Assembly: GCF_003955755.1 (NCBI RefSeq)
Contig: NZ_CP034465.1
Span: 868,001-932,000 of the forward strand
Length of the DNA: 64,000 nucleotides
Direction: 5' to 3'
Source: Jeotgalibaca ciconiae
GTDB taxonomy: Bacteria > Bacillota > Bacilli > Lactobacillales > Aerococcaceae
The notes below the pieces were generated by a model. The model was not told the DNA's origin. It ran no database searches and saw only the letters and a program-made list of their open reading frames with translations. Below are positions 9,363 to 18,687 of the stretch, in pieces. Position 1 is the first letter of the stretch; every line of letters starts with the position of its first letter. The position numbers and the translations under genes were made by a program.

Positions 9363-10592
9363 TTATTTTGGCCACTCTATTTGAATATGTTTATCCATCT
9401 CGACCGTTACTTTTCCTTTCTTGATGACAAACAAACGATCCGGAATATCAATCACGGCGTTTTGATAGTCTGTGGTATCTAGTAAAACGAGGGTTGCTGG
9501 TTTTCCTTCTTCAATACCATAATCATCCAACTTTAAAGCTCGGGCTGGTTTACTTGTAATCATCGGCAAAACAGTATGCAAGTCGTCTGCCCCGCCTAGA
9601 TGTGCTACTGGGATAGCCAACATCGCTACTTGCATCAAATCACCATTCCCATACGGGGTGAAGGGATTTCGAATGTTATTGGTTGCAAGCACCACATTTA
9701 CACCGCCATCACGCAGTTTTCGAATTGGGGTGACAGCTCGTCGCACATTATATTCATCGTGGCGGCCTCCTAAGTGTAAATCAGTCATCGGCAAACTCAT
9801 GACATTAATGTCCGCTTTTGCCATCAACTCAATGATGGGTTTCAGTTTTTCATCCGGCACAGCTCCTAAACTTGTTAGATGACCGACCGATACGCGTCCG
9901 ACATACCCTTCGTCAATCGCTCTTTGGGCTACCATTTCAATGGTTTGCCCTTCCGCGTCATCTTTGAAATCTTGATGCAAGTCGATATCTTTATCATATT
10001 TTTTTGCAATTTCAAAGACAATATCCAAATGTTTTTTGGGATCGGAGTCATTATAAGGTATTCCTCCGACTACATCTGCCCCCATATCCATAGCACGATA
10101 CATCAATTCTTCTGTACCAGGTGCCTTGATGATTCCTTCTTGTGGAAAAGCAACGACTTGCATATCTACGAAGTCCTTATATTTTTCTTTTAGCTCCATA
10201 ATCACTTCAAATCCATGAAAGCCTCCCACTGGATCAAATTCAGCATGGGTACGAATATGTGTTGTTCCTCTTTTAATAATCATTTGTAATGCTTGCTCAG
10301 CCCGCTCCCTGACATCTTCCCGTGTAAAAGTAGATTTCAATTCCGCCGTCACTTTTAAAGCCTCTTGCAAAGTTCCTGATTTATTTGGCAAACGATCCGC
10401 AATCAACGCTTTATCCAGATGAATGTGTGATTCAACTAATCCTGGAATAACCACTCTTCCATATCCATCAATGATTCGTTTTGCATCTACGTCCAATTCT
10501 TTTCCTATCCTTTTAAAAATACCATTATCAATGCCGATATCTACCAATTCATTCGTATCATCTATCACAACATTTTTCACTAGAATATCCAT
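9363..10592 (-). CDS. Cytosine-deaminase-like amidohydrolase with altered active site
   Basis: A 409-residue amidohydrolase of the CodA/AtzC type. The metal-binding HIH (56-58), H206 and H238 are present. Two expected residues differ. The catalytic Glu of CodA (HCDE, E217) is replaced by Phe 209 in HQDF, and the strand-8 metal ligand Asp (D313 of CodA) is Asn 305 in ATNNIRNP. It is therefore unlikely to be a cytosine deaminase. A hydrolase or deaminase for another ring or ureide substrate is possible, and a non-catalytic role cannot be excluded. It follows the transporter gene by 24 bases and forms an operon with it under promoter module C. RBS AAAAGGAGAAGGAG precedes the ATG. Confidence 0.8.
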   Translation of the reverse strand: MDILVKNVVIDDTNELVDIGIDNGIFKRIGKELDVDAKRIIDGYGRVVIPGLVESHIHLDKALIADRLPNKSGTLQEALKVTAELKSTFTREDVRERAEQALQMIIKRGTTHIRTHAEFDPVGGFHGFEVIMELKEKYKDFVDMQVVAFPQEGIIKAPGTEELMYRAMDMGADVVGGIPYNDSDPKKHLDIVFEIAKKYDKDIDLHQDFKDDAEGQTIEMVAQRAIDEGYVGRVSVGHLTSLGAVPDEKLKPIIELMAKADINVMSLPMTDLHLGGRHDEYNVRRAVTPIRKLRDGGVNVVLATNNIRNPFTPYGNGDLMQVAMLAIPVAHLGGADDLHTVLPMITSKPARALKLDDYGIEEGKPATLVLLDTTDYQNAVIDIPDRLFVIKKGKVTVEMDKHIQIEWPK

Positions 10593-10616
10593 TTTTCTTC
10601 TCCTTCTCCTTTTAAA

Positions 10617-11975
10617 TTAAACCAAGATTAAACCTATTAAAACTAGAATGACCAAGGATCCAACAATATATTTTGTATTTCCTTTTACAACTTGAAGAAT
10701 TGGAATATCAAAACCAGAAGATTGTGCTTGCATCGTGATATTTACAAAACTCATTTGACTGCCCAGTCCGACACCCATTGTAATCAATCCGACCGCAAGC
10801 AAAGGTAAATTCAACGAAATTGCAATTGGTAAAATCAATGCAAGAATGGTCGCTACATATGCTCCAGCCGGAACGCCTATCGCATACCCCGCCAAAATCA
10901 AAGCTGGAACCAATATGATAGATGGCGCATTTTGAGCGAGATTAACGATAACCGTAAATGCTCCTGTTTCACCAATAATATTAATAAATGTAATAAAAAT
11001 CCCTACTTGGAATAGTCTTGTTAAAATATATTGAGAGCCGTCCACTAAAGCAGTAGAGGATTCTCCCAAGTTAAAGTCAGAACACAAAGCAATCAAGCCA
11101 ATCGTAATGACTAAGTACATGAATGGGCCGAGAATCGGCATGCCTACCAAATTGTTTATATAGGGACCAACAATTACAGCAAATAACAGGAATATAGCCG
11201 GAATTGTGTTAACCAGCAACTCTTTATTAGACTTTGCCTTTATTTCTTCTGATTCTTCCCCTAGAAATGCTGCTCCTCTCATTTTAGTCCCAATAAAACC
11301 AATCAAAATGGCGATTATCGTAAATATTATCCAATAAGGTCGCATCACATTCACATAATCTCCTACATTAGCGCCGGAAAGCTGCGATACAATACTCGTT
11401 TCCAAAGAAGCCGGAGAGGTAGTAAAAGAAACTGCCGCTGCCAAACACATTGCTGCGATCAACTCTGGAACTGCTCCTACTGCAGCAAATGCAAGGGGAG
11501 CTAATACCATGGCGGTACCGCCGCCGATTCCAGACATATAGGTTGCAGCAGACATTAATAAAACAATAAATGCTGCAAAATATTCTACTTTCCCTTTAAT
11601 ACCCCGCCTCACTAAAGCCAATGCAGAAGCATACCCACCCGACTTAAATACAGCTGTAGCGATTGCCGAGTTTACGATAGGGACGGTTATGGTCAACATA
11701 GATGGGATAGAAGATAAGAAAAGCTCATTCGCTCGCCCTAATGTGATTCCCCCAATAATCATGGACAGAACGCCACCGATGAGACCTGCAACTAACATAT
11801 CTACTTTCAAGAATAACAGTACTAAAATAATAATAATAGGCAGAACACTAACGATTCCCATGATTCCCTCAGGTGCGGGTACAGTTGTAATGTCGGTATC
11901 CGAGGCAAGAACTACATGTGGCAGAAGAAACAGCAAAGATAACAAACTTGATACGATGAACCTGACTCTCTTCAT
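10617..11975 (-). CDS. Polytopic transporter of the ion-transporter type with signal-like N-terminus
   Basis: About 452 residues from ATG 11975 (a GTG at 11984 is also possible), with many hydrophobic helices. An N-terminal stretch (LLSLLFLLPHVVLAS) looks like a cleavable signal, unusual for a polytopic carrier. Motifs such as GIGGGTAMVLAP and FTTSPASLETS recall citrate, gluconate or DcuC-like carriers. I cannot assign a family with certainty. The downstream amidohydrolase gene is 24 bases away, so this carrier probably imports the amidohydrolase substrate or exports its product. The promoter lies at module C. Confidence 0.7.
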   Translation of the reverse strand: MKRVRFIVSSLLSLLFLLPHVVLASDTDITTVPAPEGIMGIVSVLPIIIILVLLFLKVDMLVAGLIGGVLSMIIGGITLGRANELFLSSIPSMLTITVPIVNSAIATAVFKSGGYASALALVRRGIKGKVEYFAAFIVLLMSAATYMSGIGGGTAMVLAPLAFAAVGAVPELIAAMCLAAAVSFTTSPASLETSIVSQLSGANVGDYVNVMRPYWIIFTIIAILIGFIGTKMRGAAFLGEESEEIKAKSNKELLVNTIPAIFLLFAVIVGPYINNLVGMPILGPFMYLVITIGLIALCSDFNLGESSTALVDGSQYILTRLFQVGIFITFINIIGETGAFTVIVNLAQNAPSIILVPALILAGYAIGVPAGAYVATILALILPIAISLNLPLLAVGLITMGVGLGSQMSFVNITMQAQSSGFDIPILQVVKGNTKYIVGSLVILVLIGLILV

Positions 11976-12060
11976 CTTTATCACTCTCTCTTTCTTTATC
12001 TTTTAAAAAAGCAGCAACTAGGCACCAAACACCATCGTTATCTTTATTCTACTTTATTTG

Positions 12061-12114
12061 TTTACGCTTTCATTTAACGTAAGAGATAAAGTTTTTCTGA
12101 TTTTTTATCCCTAA
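12061..12114. promoter_or_regulatory. PucR-regulon promoter module, copy C
   Basis: Contains TTACGCTTTCATT (12062-12074) and TTTTTATC (12102-12109), 35 bases apart, upstream of the leftward transporter-amidohydrolase operon. Downstream of the second block, ATCCCTAACGAGAAAAT resembles ATCCCTTATAGACAAT of copy B. The rest of the gene-free stretch 11985-12227 holds only this and the allD terminator. Confidence 0.55.
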
Positions 12115-12189
12115 CGAGAAAATCAAAAAAGTACTGCCTTCATTTTTTGGGGTATATGAGTAAAAACAATCCATTTGATGGCACACAAA

Positions 12190-12213
12190 AAGAGCCGAAT
12201 TTTCTCAGCTCTT
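12190..12213 (-). terminator. Terminator of allD
   Basis: Six-base arms AAGAGC / GCTCTT enclose a 12-base loop. On the minus strand the stem is followed by TTTTTGTG. Confidence 0.7.
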
Positions 12214-12227
12214 CCTAAATATAAAAC

Positions 12228-13289
12228 TTATTCAGCGAATGCACTCTTGCCGCCATATTTATCGTAATGAATGATATCACTCTTTAAATAATCGTAAATT
12301 CCTTTTTCTATTGGAATTCCTTCTGCCTGGTATTTTTCAAAATTGATTTGGCTGACTTCCCCCGGATAATACACTTGATCAAAACCTTCAGCTGGTTGAA
12401 TCGCATGTAAATCAGTAACTGTTTGATCGATTTTTTCTTTAAATGTATCGAGATCAGTGAATTTTTGTGGATCAATAACAATGTACAACTGTCCTAAGTT
12501 TCGTCCTTCTGACAACTGGTCATACATAGACGAAACGTGCTTTCCAAATGGAAGTCCCAATAGAATTCCTGACAAAATATCAACCATCATCATCAGCCCA
12601 TACCCTTTGGGACCAGAAATCGGCAGTAACCCTTGGACAGCATGTGGATCTGTCGTTGGTTTACCATCCTTGTCTACTGCCCAATTGTCAGGAATCGTTT
12701 GATCTTTAGAACGAGCGTCCAATACTTTTCCCCAAGCTTGAACGGTTGTTGCCATATCAAAAACAATCGGCACTCCATTTTTTCTAGGTGCTGCAAATGC
12801 GATTGGATTCGTTCCATAATAATTTTCAGATCCACCAAAAGGAACAACCATTGGATCAGACTGACACATCGCAATGCCAATCATATTCTGCTCCGCAATT
12901 TTCTTTACGTAATAAGAAAGAGCACCACTATGGCTCATTTTAGAAATACCAACAACTGCAACACCAGATTCTTTTGCCAAAGCAATGGTGTCTTTTAACG
13001 CAAGATTAGCGACGTATTGTCCGACACCATTATCCCCATGGAAAATCCCTGTACTTGATCCTGTTTTTTCAAATTGCAGTTCAGGGTCCTTTGTTACGCC
13101 GCCTTTGGCAATCCGCTCCGCATAATAATCTACCCGCACAGCTCCGTGCGAGTGAATCCCGCATGAATCCGCAAAGACCAGATGCATCGCCACTTCTTCT
13201 GCTTGTTCCGTATGTAAACCTGCTTTTATCAGTTTCCCTTTGATGAGCCCGTGAAGTTCATTTGCTTGTACAACTACTGTTTCCGTCAT
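12228..13289 (-). CDS. allD: Ureidoglycolate dehydrogenase (NAD+)
   Basis: A 353-residue Ldh2/MDH2-family dehydrogenase that matches E. coli AllD closely along its length: GIHSHGAVRV.YYAERI, VVGIS.M.HSGA.SYFV-like, MCQSDPMVVPFGG, FDMATTVQAWGKVLDARS and GPKGYGLMMM.D. AllD oxidises ureidoglycolate to oxalurate with NAD+, which is the substrate expected for the FdrA/YlbE-type carbamoyltransferase at the left edge. The gene sits 30 bases downstream of a lipid kinase gene rather than with the other ureide genes, and no PucR-type module is visible before it. The ATG follows GAAGAGGGG. Closest alternative would be a related 2-hydroxyacid dehydrogenase, but the match to AllD is strong. Confidence 0.92.
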   Translation of the reverse strand: MTETVVVQANELHGLIKGKLIKAGLHTEQAEEVAMHLVFADSCGIHSHGAVRVDYYAERIAKGGVTKDPELQFEKTGSSTGIFHGDNGVGQYVANLALKDTIALAKESGVAVVGISKMSHSGALSYYVKKIAEQNMIGIAMCQSDPMVVPFGGSENYYGTNPIAFAAPRKNGVPIVFDMATTVQAWGKVLDARSKDQTIPDNWAVDKDGKPTTDPHAVQGLLPISGPKGYGLMMMVDILSGILLGLPFGKHVSSMYDQLSEGRNLGQLYIVIDPQKFTDLDTFKEKIDQTVTDLHAIQPAEGFDQVYYPGEVSQINFEKYQAEGIPIEKGIYDYLKSDIIHYDKYGGKSAFAE

Positions 13290-13319
13290 TGTAATCCCCT
13301 CTTCACTTTATCCAGATTT

Positions 13320-14210
13320 TTATTCAGGTACAAGAACTGTGATATGTTGCGGTAACACTTTTAATTCTAGTGGCAATAAGTCTCCTTCATCTCCATCCAC
13401 ATTTGCAGCTAGTTCTATTGAACCTTGTACGAAAATCTTTCCAATCTCAAATGCACGATAAATGATCTGTTCATCTTTCGTTATTTCTCCAGAAAATATT
13501 TTGGGCAGCAGTTTTAATTTGTCAGCTAACTTTTCACCTTTTACAACCGTTAAATGAAGTTTCCCATCATCGACTTTTGCTTGTGGGACTAATTTTTCAA
13601 AACCTCCTACTGAATTTGCTAAGGAAATTAAAATCAACATCGACTTCTCGATAAAGCGTTCACCATCAATCGTAAAATCAAACGTATAGGATTTATTTTC
13701 ACCTACAGCTTTTGCTCCTTCCAGGAAATAAGCAAGCGGACCAAAGCGCGTTTTCTTTGCCGGATCAACATTCGATACTGCTTCTGGAATCACTCCCACC
13801 GCTACTACATCAATAAAATAGCTATCGTTTACTTTCCCGACATCAAGCTTTTTCTTTTTCAAATGATGCAGCTGATTAATGGCTTCTTCCGGATTCATCG
13901 AAATTCCTAAAGCCCTCCCTAAGTCATTCACTGTCCCTAGTGGGATAAAGCTAAAATCAGGACGATATGCTTCTTCCGCAATTCCGCTTACTCCTTCATT
14001 GACCGTTCCATCTCCTCCCATTACAAAAATTGCTTCCAATCGATTTCGTGCTGCTTCCCTTGCAAACTGCGTTGCATCCCCTGCTTTTTCAGTGTACTTA
14101 ACACGCACGCTCTCATACTGTTTCCCTAATATTTCTTCTACTTTTTTTGCATATTCTTTCGCTTTTTCATCACCGGATGACGGATTTACAATCAATAATG
14201 CCTGACTCAT
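13320..14210 (-). CDS. Diacylglycerol kinase-family lipid kinase
   Basis: A 296-residue member of the DagK/YegS catalytic family with the ATP-site motif GGDGT at residues 65-69, followed by NEGVSGI. The family phosphorylates diacylglycerol or related lipids at the membrane face to recycle them into phospholipid. Length is normal. It starts 15 bases after the acetyltransferase gene and is followed by allD, so it lies in a leftward run of genes (18687 to 12228) that may share transcripts. Exact lipid substrate is not readable. RBS AGAGGTG precedes the ATG. Confidence 0.88.
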   Translation of the reverse strand: MSQALLIVNPSSGDEKAKEYAKKVEEILGKQYESVRVKYTEKAGDATQFAREAARNRLEAIFVMGGDGTVNEGVSGIAEEAYRPDFSFIPLGTVNDLGRALGISMNPEEAINQLHHLKKKKLDVGKVNDSYFIDVVAVGVIPEAVSNVDPAKKTRFGPLAYFLEGAKAVGENKSYTFDFTIDGERFIEKSMLILISLANSVGGFEKLVPQAKVDDGKLHLTVVKGEKLADKLKLLPKIFSGEITKDEQIIYRAFEIGKIFVQGSIELAANVDGDEGDLLPLELKVLPQHITVLVPE

Positions 14211-14225
14211 ATATTCACCTCTGTT

Positions 14226-15401
14226 TTAGAAAAAATCATTAAATCTTGGGAAACCAATTGGAATTGCCATCTGCCAATATGCCGCTGCTTCATCAGAAAC
14301 TTGTGCATAGTCATTTTTCCGATACCATGCTAAACCATGGTACCCTGCCATCATTGCCGAGAAAGAACCGATGTCCATTTCTAATATTTTCTCTTGTGCG
14401 ACCGCTTGTGGATTCGTAACTTCACCATTCGTATCAATTTTATAAACTTGATTATTCCACTCTGCATGTCTATCATGGATTTTCACATACAATGATTTTG
14501 CAAGTTTTTCAAATGGATACTGCTTCAAAAATTCTTTTACATCAATAATCCGAATCATCTTATCATAAAACAATTCTTGTTTAGAAAAAGGTTCTTTCAA
14601 ATGGTATCCGAATGAATCGGATATGGGAGCCCGTCCAATCACTTCTTCTATTTGAGAATGATGTGATTGAACAAATTGCCATAAAATTCTTTTTGCCTCG
14701 ATATTTTTCGTATAAAAATCTTCTATTTCAAGTTTCGGTTTATTCAAAAAATAACGGATATAAGCTTGAACATTTCCATCTTTATCCAAGCTCACAGCAA
14801 AATGCGCTTTTGGTTCTCGTTGCTTCAAACGATTCCACCAACGCTCATCTCTGTGCATGTGCCCATTTATTTCCTTCACTTGCTCTTCATGAAATGCGAT
14901 TACTTTTGGCATCCATTTTTCATAATTATCTGAAGAATAGTCAAAACGAACCACTTTTCCTTCTGCTTTCTCACGCAGCTCCATTTTTTCTACTGGGATT
15001 GTATAATTCGAATTTTCAAAAAATACTTCATATCCAAAATGACGATAAAAACCGATAGAAAAAGGACTCAAGACTGAAAGTACTTGTCCATTTTCTTTCA
15101 TCTTCACAAAAGACTCTTGAAGTAATTGCTTTGTAATTCCTCCATTACGATATTCTGGATAAGTAGAAACAATCCCAATACCGCCCATTGAAAATTTCAC
15201 GCCGAAAATATTCATGTGAAGAGGAAGAATAAATAACTGAGAAACTAAATTCTTTCCATCATATCCTCCAAGCCCTACATGAAGACGTAACCAAGCTTGC
15301 GTCTCCGCCAACTGATTCGCATCATGCGTTGAAACAAAACAATACTCTTTCAAATTAAGCACTTGATTAACATCTTCCTCTGGAATGATCCGGTAGTCCA
15401 T
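14226..15401 (-). CDS. Eis-like GNAT acetyltransferase
   Basis: A 391-residue protein with an N-terminal GNAT fold. The acetyl-CoA loop is in VSTYPEYRNGGITKQLL (about 78-94), followed by a second GNAT-like half and a C-terminal SCP2-like region, as in the enhanced intracellular survival (Eis) family. Eis proteins acetylate lysine or aminoglycoside amines, but many Gram-positive homologues have no known substrate. The ATG follows CTAAAGGAGC. It lies 14 bases after the helicase stop. Confidence 0.82.
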   Translation of the reverse strand: MDYRIIPEEDVNQVLNLKEYCFVSTHDANQLAETQAWLRLHVGLGGYDGKNLVSQLFILPLHMNIFGVKFSMGGIGIVSTYPEYRNGGITKQLLQESFVKMKENGQVLSVLSPFSIGFYRHFGYEVFFENSNYTIPVEKMELREKAEGKVVRFDYSSDNYEKWMPKVIAFHEEQVKEINGHMHRDERWWNRLKQREPKAHFAVSLDKDGNVQAYIRYFLNKPKLEIEDFYTKNIEAKRILWQFVQSHHSQIEEVIGRAPISDSFGYHLKEPFSKQELFYDKMIRIIDVKEFLKQYPFEKLAKSLYVKIHDRHAEWNNQVYKIDTNGEVTNPQAVAQEKILEMDIGSFSAMMAGYHGLAWYRKNDYAQVSDEAAAYWQMAIPIGFPRFNDFF

Positions 15402-15415
15402 GTTTGTGAGCTCCT

Positions 15416-18268
15416 TTAGAATGTTATTTTTTCAGGTTCAAATTCTTCGTATATATTTACAGGTACTTTATTATGCAAGGCATATTGAATTTCAATCGGT
15501 TTTTCATTTTGGTGAGACATTGCATCAGCCGTTCCTATATATGTATACCGCTGAGTGACATTGTTTACGGTTTTGTATTTCCGAACAAACAAATGAATTT
15601 TCTTACTTCGACTTACATTATCAGTTAAATCTCTTCCTCTGTTAGAGTTTAGCGTAGTGCTATTTGGGCTTTCCCATTGAAATTGAGAACGAGAAATGAA
15701 TTTATCTTTGTAGTTGATGTTCTCTTCAATGTCTTCCCCTTTATGTAAATCTATAAACAAGAAGTAGTGTTTCCCTCTCAACTCATTTTGCAAGGTGCTG
15801 CCTCTAAATGAAGACTGCGCTTTTCGATAATTTGCCATGATTCCAACTTCTCTTTGGAAGTACTCTTCATATAATTTCAAAAACGGCATTCCGTAATTAA
15901 CATGTTCAAACTCTATATTGTATCGTAATAAGCCATAGTGAATGAGATCACTGAGGATAGGACCAAAATTATTGTCCTTCATATACTTCAATAATTCTTC
16001 ACTCAAATGATAGCTTTGATCGGCTTCTTGTTCAACTATTTTAATACCTGTTTCTTTTTTGCTTATGTATTTCAAAGAAAATGTCTCTAAAGCATGTAAA
16101 GCAGAATCATTTTGATCTCCTTCACAATAACGTTTTATTTGTTGGAGAACATCCTCTAAAGTGAAGCTCTCTTTCTCCATACCCAATTCTAATATGGCAA
16201 ATTCATGTGGACGTTTTAAAGGAAGCAGTTGTGATAAAGCTGTATAGATTTCCATAAACTTATTATCCTTAATAACTTGCTGAATACTGGAATTATTTTT
16301 CTCGATTTTAGAAATAAATTCAAAATAGTTTCTAGAACGATTTCCTGACACTGACTTACTAAAAAACAGTACAGGATCTGGCGCTCCTTCCAATGTTAAA
16401 TAATCTTGCAACCGAAAAGGAAGTTTACCACCTAACGCATTTTTAAATGATAAATAATCTTCTTTTAAGTAGGTAAAACTATAAAAATTCTCTCTTTCTA
16501 ATTGCTGTAAAATCTGTTCTTTTGAAATCTCATCCATCCGAATATTCGAAGGACCTGGTATATTTCGAAATCCAGTTCGTACATCGTGCGTGATCGTTTT
16601 CTTAGACACTGAGCGCGATCCGTGAAGTGCAATAGCAATCAAGAAAGATTTACTGTAATTCCCAATAAAATCTAGAACCGTTAGAAATTCTTTATTCTCT
16701 GCCTTACGTAAACCTCTTCCTAATTGTTGTGTAAAGACAATTGGTGACTCCGTGGGACGAAGCATCAGAACTGTATTTACAGTTGGAATATCTACCCCTT
16801 CATTAAAAATATCAACAGTGAAAATTATTTCAAGAGCATCTGTTTCGCTCTCTAACAAGCATATTTGCCTTTTTCGCTCCTCTTCAGAATGATCTCCAGT
16901 TAAAACACTGCTCTTAATCCCTCTTTGGTTAAACTCTTCCGCCATGAACACTGCATGCTTCTTGGTAATACAAAAACCAAGTGCTTTTCTCTTTAATCCA
17001 TCATGACCGTAAAACTTCATTCGTTCAATAATGAAATCCACTCTACTTGATACATTCAATCTTTCTGCTATTTGATCGGGTGTTAATTTATCATCACTCA
17101 AATCAATTTCTGTCTGATCAGTTATCCCATAATAATGAAAAGGAACAAGCAATCCTTCTTCTAAGGCTTCTCGTAATCGTATATCAATTGCTAAATTATT
17201 ATGAAATAGATCAAATACATTCCCATTATCTGAACGTTCAGGCGTTGCAGTCATTCCTAATAAAAACTTGGGCTGAAAATAATCCAAGACTTTTTGATAA
17301 CTTGGACTCGTACTATGATGAGCTTCATCTACTACAATATAATTAAATTCATCCCGATCAAATCGTTCATATTCCCTCGACATTTTTTGAATCGTTGAAA
17401 ACAGGTAATCGACTCCGTAGTCACGTTGGTTTCCCGACAAAATTCCCATGCTGCGTTCTTTCTTTGAAAATACTCGGCCAAAAGATTCTTTAGCCTTCTC
17501 TAATATCATTTCACGATGAACAAGGAAGAGCATTTTCTTTGGTTTTTCTTTTGCAATATCAAAAGCTGCCATGAATGTCTTTCCTGTTCCTGTAGCGGCC
17601 ACTGCTAGCGCTTTGGTTTCGCCTGATTTTCTAAGAGAGGAAAGTTGTTCGACAGCTTTTACTTGCATACTGTTTGGAGTGAGCCTAGGTTCTAACGGGA
17701 AAGTAAATACTTGTTGAGAATCATTCACGATATCCCTATTACGAATATCACGATAAAATTTTTCATATTCTGCTAATAAACGTTCTGAAGCTTCTTCGCT
17801 TTCACTCCAAATCTGATCGTAACTTTCCATTAAATAGCCCAAAAAATCTTTGTTCGACTCATCATTTTTCGCGATGATTTCTAAATTCCACTCTATATTA
17901 CTTTTCAAAGCATAATTTGTTAAATTAGAAGAACCGACAATCACTTTATAGTAGTCATCGTACTCAAATATATAAGCTTTTGGATGAAAGCCTTTTGTTT
18001 TTGTTGCTAAAAAAATACGAATATCAAAATTGGAAAAGTTCTTGATGTACTTTACAGCAGTTGGATCTGTAAAATTCAAGTAAGTCCCTGTAATAACTTT
18101 CCCTTTTACACCTTTTTTATCAGCGATCTCAAAGCTATCTAATAATAATTGAACGCCAGAAAAGCTAATAAAAGCAACGTTAAAAAAGAACCTCTTACAT
18201 TCTTCAATTGATTGTATTAATTCATCCAGTAAATGTCGCTGCCCTGTATTGTTAATTAAAGAATACAA
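15416..18268 (-). CDS. PLD-domain superfamily II helicase with DUF3427
   Basis: A large multidomain protein, 950 residues from TTG 18268 (GAGGAGGG at 7 bases); the open frame begins with GTG 18286, and the residue numbers here count from it. Domains in order: a PLD-like phosphodiesterase domain with HPK at 101-103 and GSSNLT near 118-123; an SF2 helicase with Walker A ATGTGKT (231-237), DEAH (320-323) and GMTATPER; a helicase C domain with QLGRGLRK near 525; and a long C-terminal DUF3427-type region. It probably acts on DNA or RNA, but no substrate is established here. The NUDIX gene lies immediately upstream. Genome maintenance or phage defence are the plausible roles. Confidence 0.85.
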   Translation of the reverse strand: MYSLINNTGQRHLLDELIQSIEECKRFFFNVAFISFSGVQLLLDSFEIADKKGVKGKVITGTYLNFTDPTAVKYIKNFSNFDIRIFLATKTKGFHPKAYIFEYDDYYKVIVGSSNLTNYALKSNIEWNLEIIAKNDESNKDFLGYLMESYDQIWSESEEASERLLAEYEKFYRDIRNRDIVNDSQQVFTFPLEPRLTPNSMQVKAVEQLSSLRKSGETKALAVAATGTGKTFMAAFDIAKEKPKKMLFLVHREMILEKAKESFGRVFSKKERSMGILSGNQRDYGVDYLFSTIQKMSREYERFDRDEFNYIVVDEAHHSTSPSYQKVLDYFQPKFLLGMTATPERSDNGNVFDLFHNNLAIDIRLREALEEGLLVPFHYYGITDQTEIDLSDDKLTPDQIAERLNVSSRVDFIIERMKFYGHDGLKRKALGFCITKKHAVFMAEEFNQRGIKSSVLTGDHSEEERKRQICLLESETDALEIIFTVDIFNEGVDIPTVNTVLMLRPTESPIVFTQQLGRGLRKAENKEFLTVLDFIGNYSKSFLIAIALHGSRSVSKKTITHDVRTGFRNIPGPSNIRMDEISKEQILQQLERENFYSFTYLKEDYLSFKNALGGKLPFRLQDYLTLEGAPDPVLFFSKSVSGNRSRNYFEFISKIEKNNSSIQQVIKDNKFMEIYTALSQLLPLKRPHEFAILELGMEKESFTLEDVLQQIKRYCEGDQNDSALHALETFSLKYISKKETGIKIVEQEADQSYHLSEELLKYMKDNNFGPILSDLIHYGLLRYNIEFEHVNYGMPFLKLYEEYFQREVGIMANYRKAQSSFRGSTLQNELRGKHYFLFIDLHKGEDIEENINYKDKFISRSQFQWESPNSTTLNSNRGRDLTDNVSRSKKIHLFVRKYKTVNNVTQRYTYIGTADAMSHQNEKPIEIQYALHNKVPVNIYEEFEPEKITF

Positions 18269-18291
18269 ATATCTTTCCCTCCTCACAACTT

Positions 18292-18687
18292 TTATTTTCT
18301 CTTAGCAAGTATTTCAATTGTAGGAATGTCAGCTGGCGCCCATTTTAGGGTATCTAACTCACTCATTGACAACCACTTAACATCGACATGTTCTGTCAAA
18401 CGTGGTGTTCCCGTAATTAAATCACATTGAAAAGTTGTGAGATGAACAATCCCAAAATCATACTCATATCGAGTTGTTGTGATTTTATCTTTCACTTCTA
18501 TTTCACATAGCAATTCTTCTCGTATTTCACGTTCCAACGCCTGTTTATCAGTTTCACCGGGATCAATTTTCCCACCAGGAAACTCCCATAAGTATTCTAA
18601 CGAACGACCGGGTCCTCTTTGAGCACATAAAACTTTCTTATCCGATTCAATAACTGCTCCAACAACATGAATATCCTTCTTCATCAT
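18292..18687 (-). CDS. NUDIX hydrolase, MutT-like (8-oxo-dGTP diphosphatase type)
   Basis: A 131-residue NUDIX protein. The NUDIX box G-x5-E-x7-REUxEE is seen as GKIDPGETDKQALEREIREE (about residues 40-60). The sequence resembles MutT-type enzymes that hydrolyse oxidised nucleoside triphosphates (AQRGPGRSLEYLWEFPGGK). It is five bases upstream of the PLD-helicase gene, so the pair is probably co-transcribed. Start is ATG 18687 or 18684; AAGAGG lies just upstream. Confidence 0.88.
   Translation of the reverse strand: MMKKDIHVVGAVIESDKKVLCAQRGPGRSLEYLWEFPGGKIDPGETDKQALEREIREELLCEIEVKDKITTTRYEYDFGIVHLTTFQCDLITGTPRLTEHVDVKWLSMSELDTLKWAPADIPTIEILAKRK

Noticed and set aside
9363-10592. Cytosine deaminase (codA)
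   Set aside because: The catalytic Glu and a metal-binding Asp of CodA are missing, so the name would mislead.
12228-18687. A single transcript from the NUDIX gene to allD
   Set aside because: Gaps are short, but unrelated functions and the lack of promoter data leave this unproven, so no operon is claimed.
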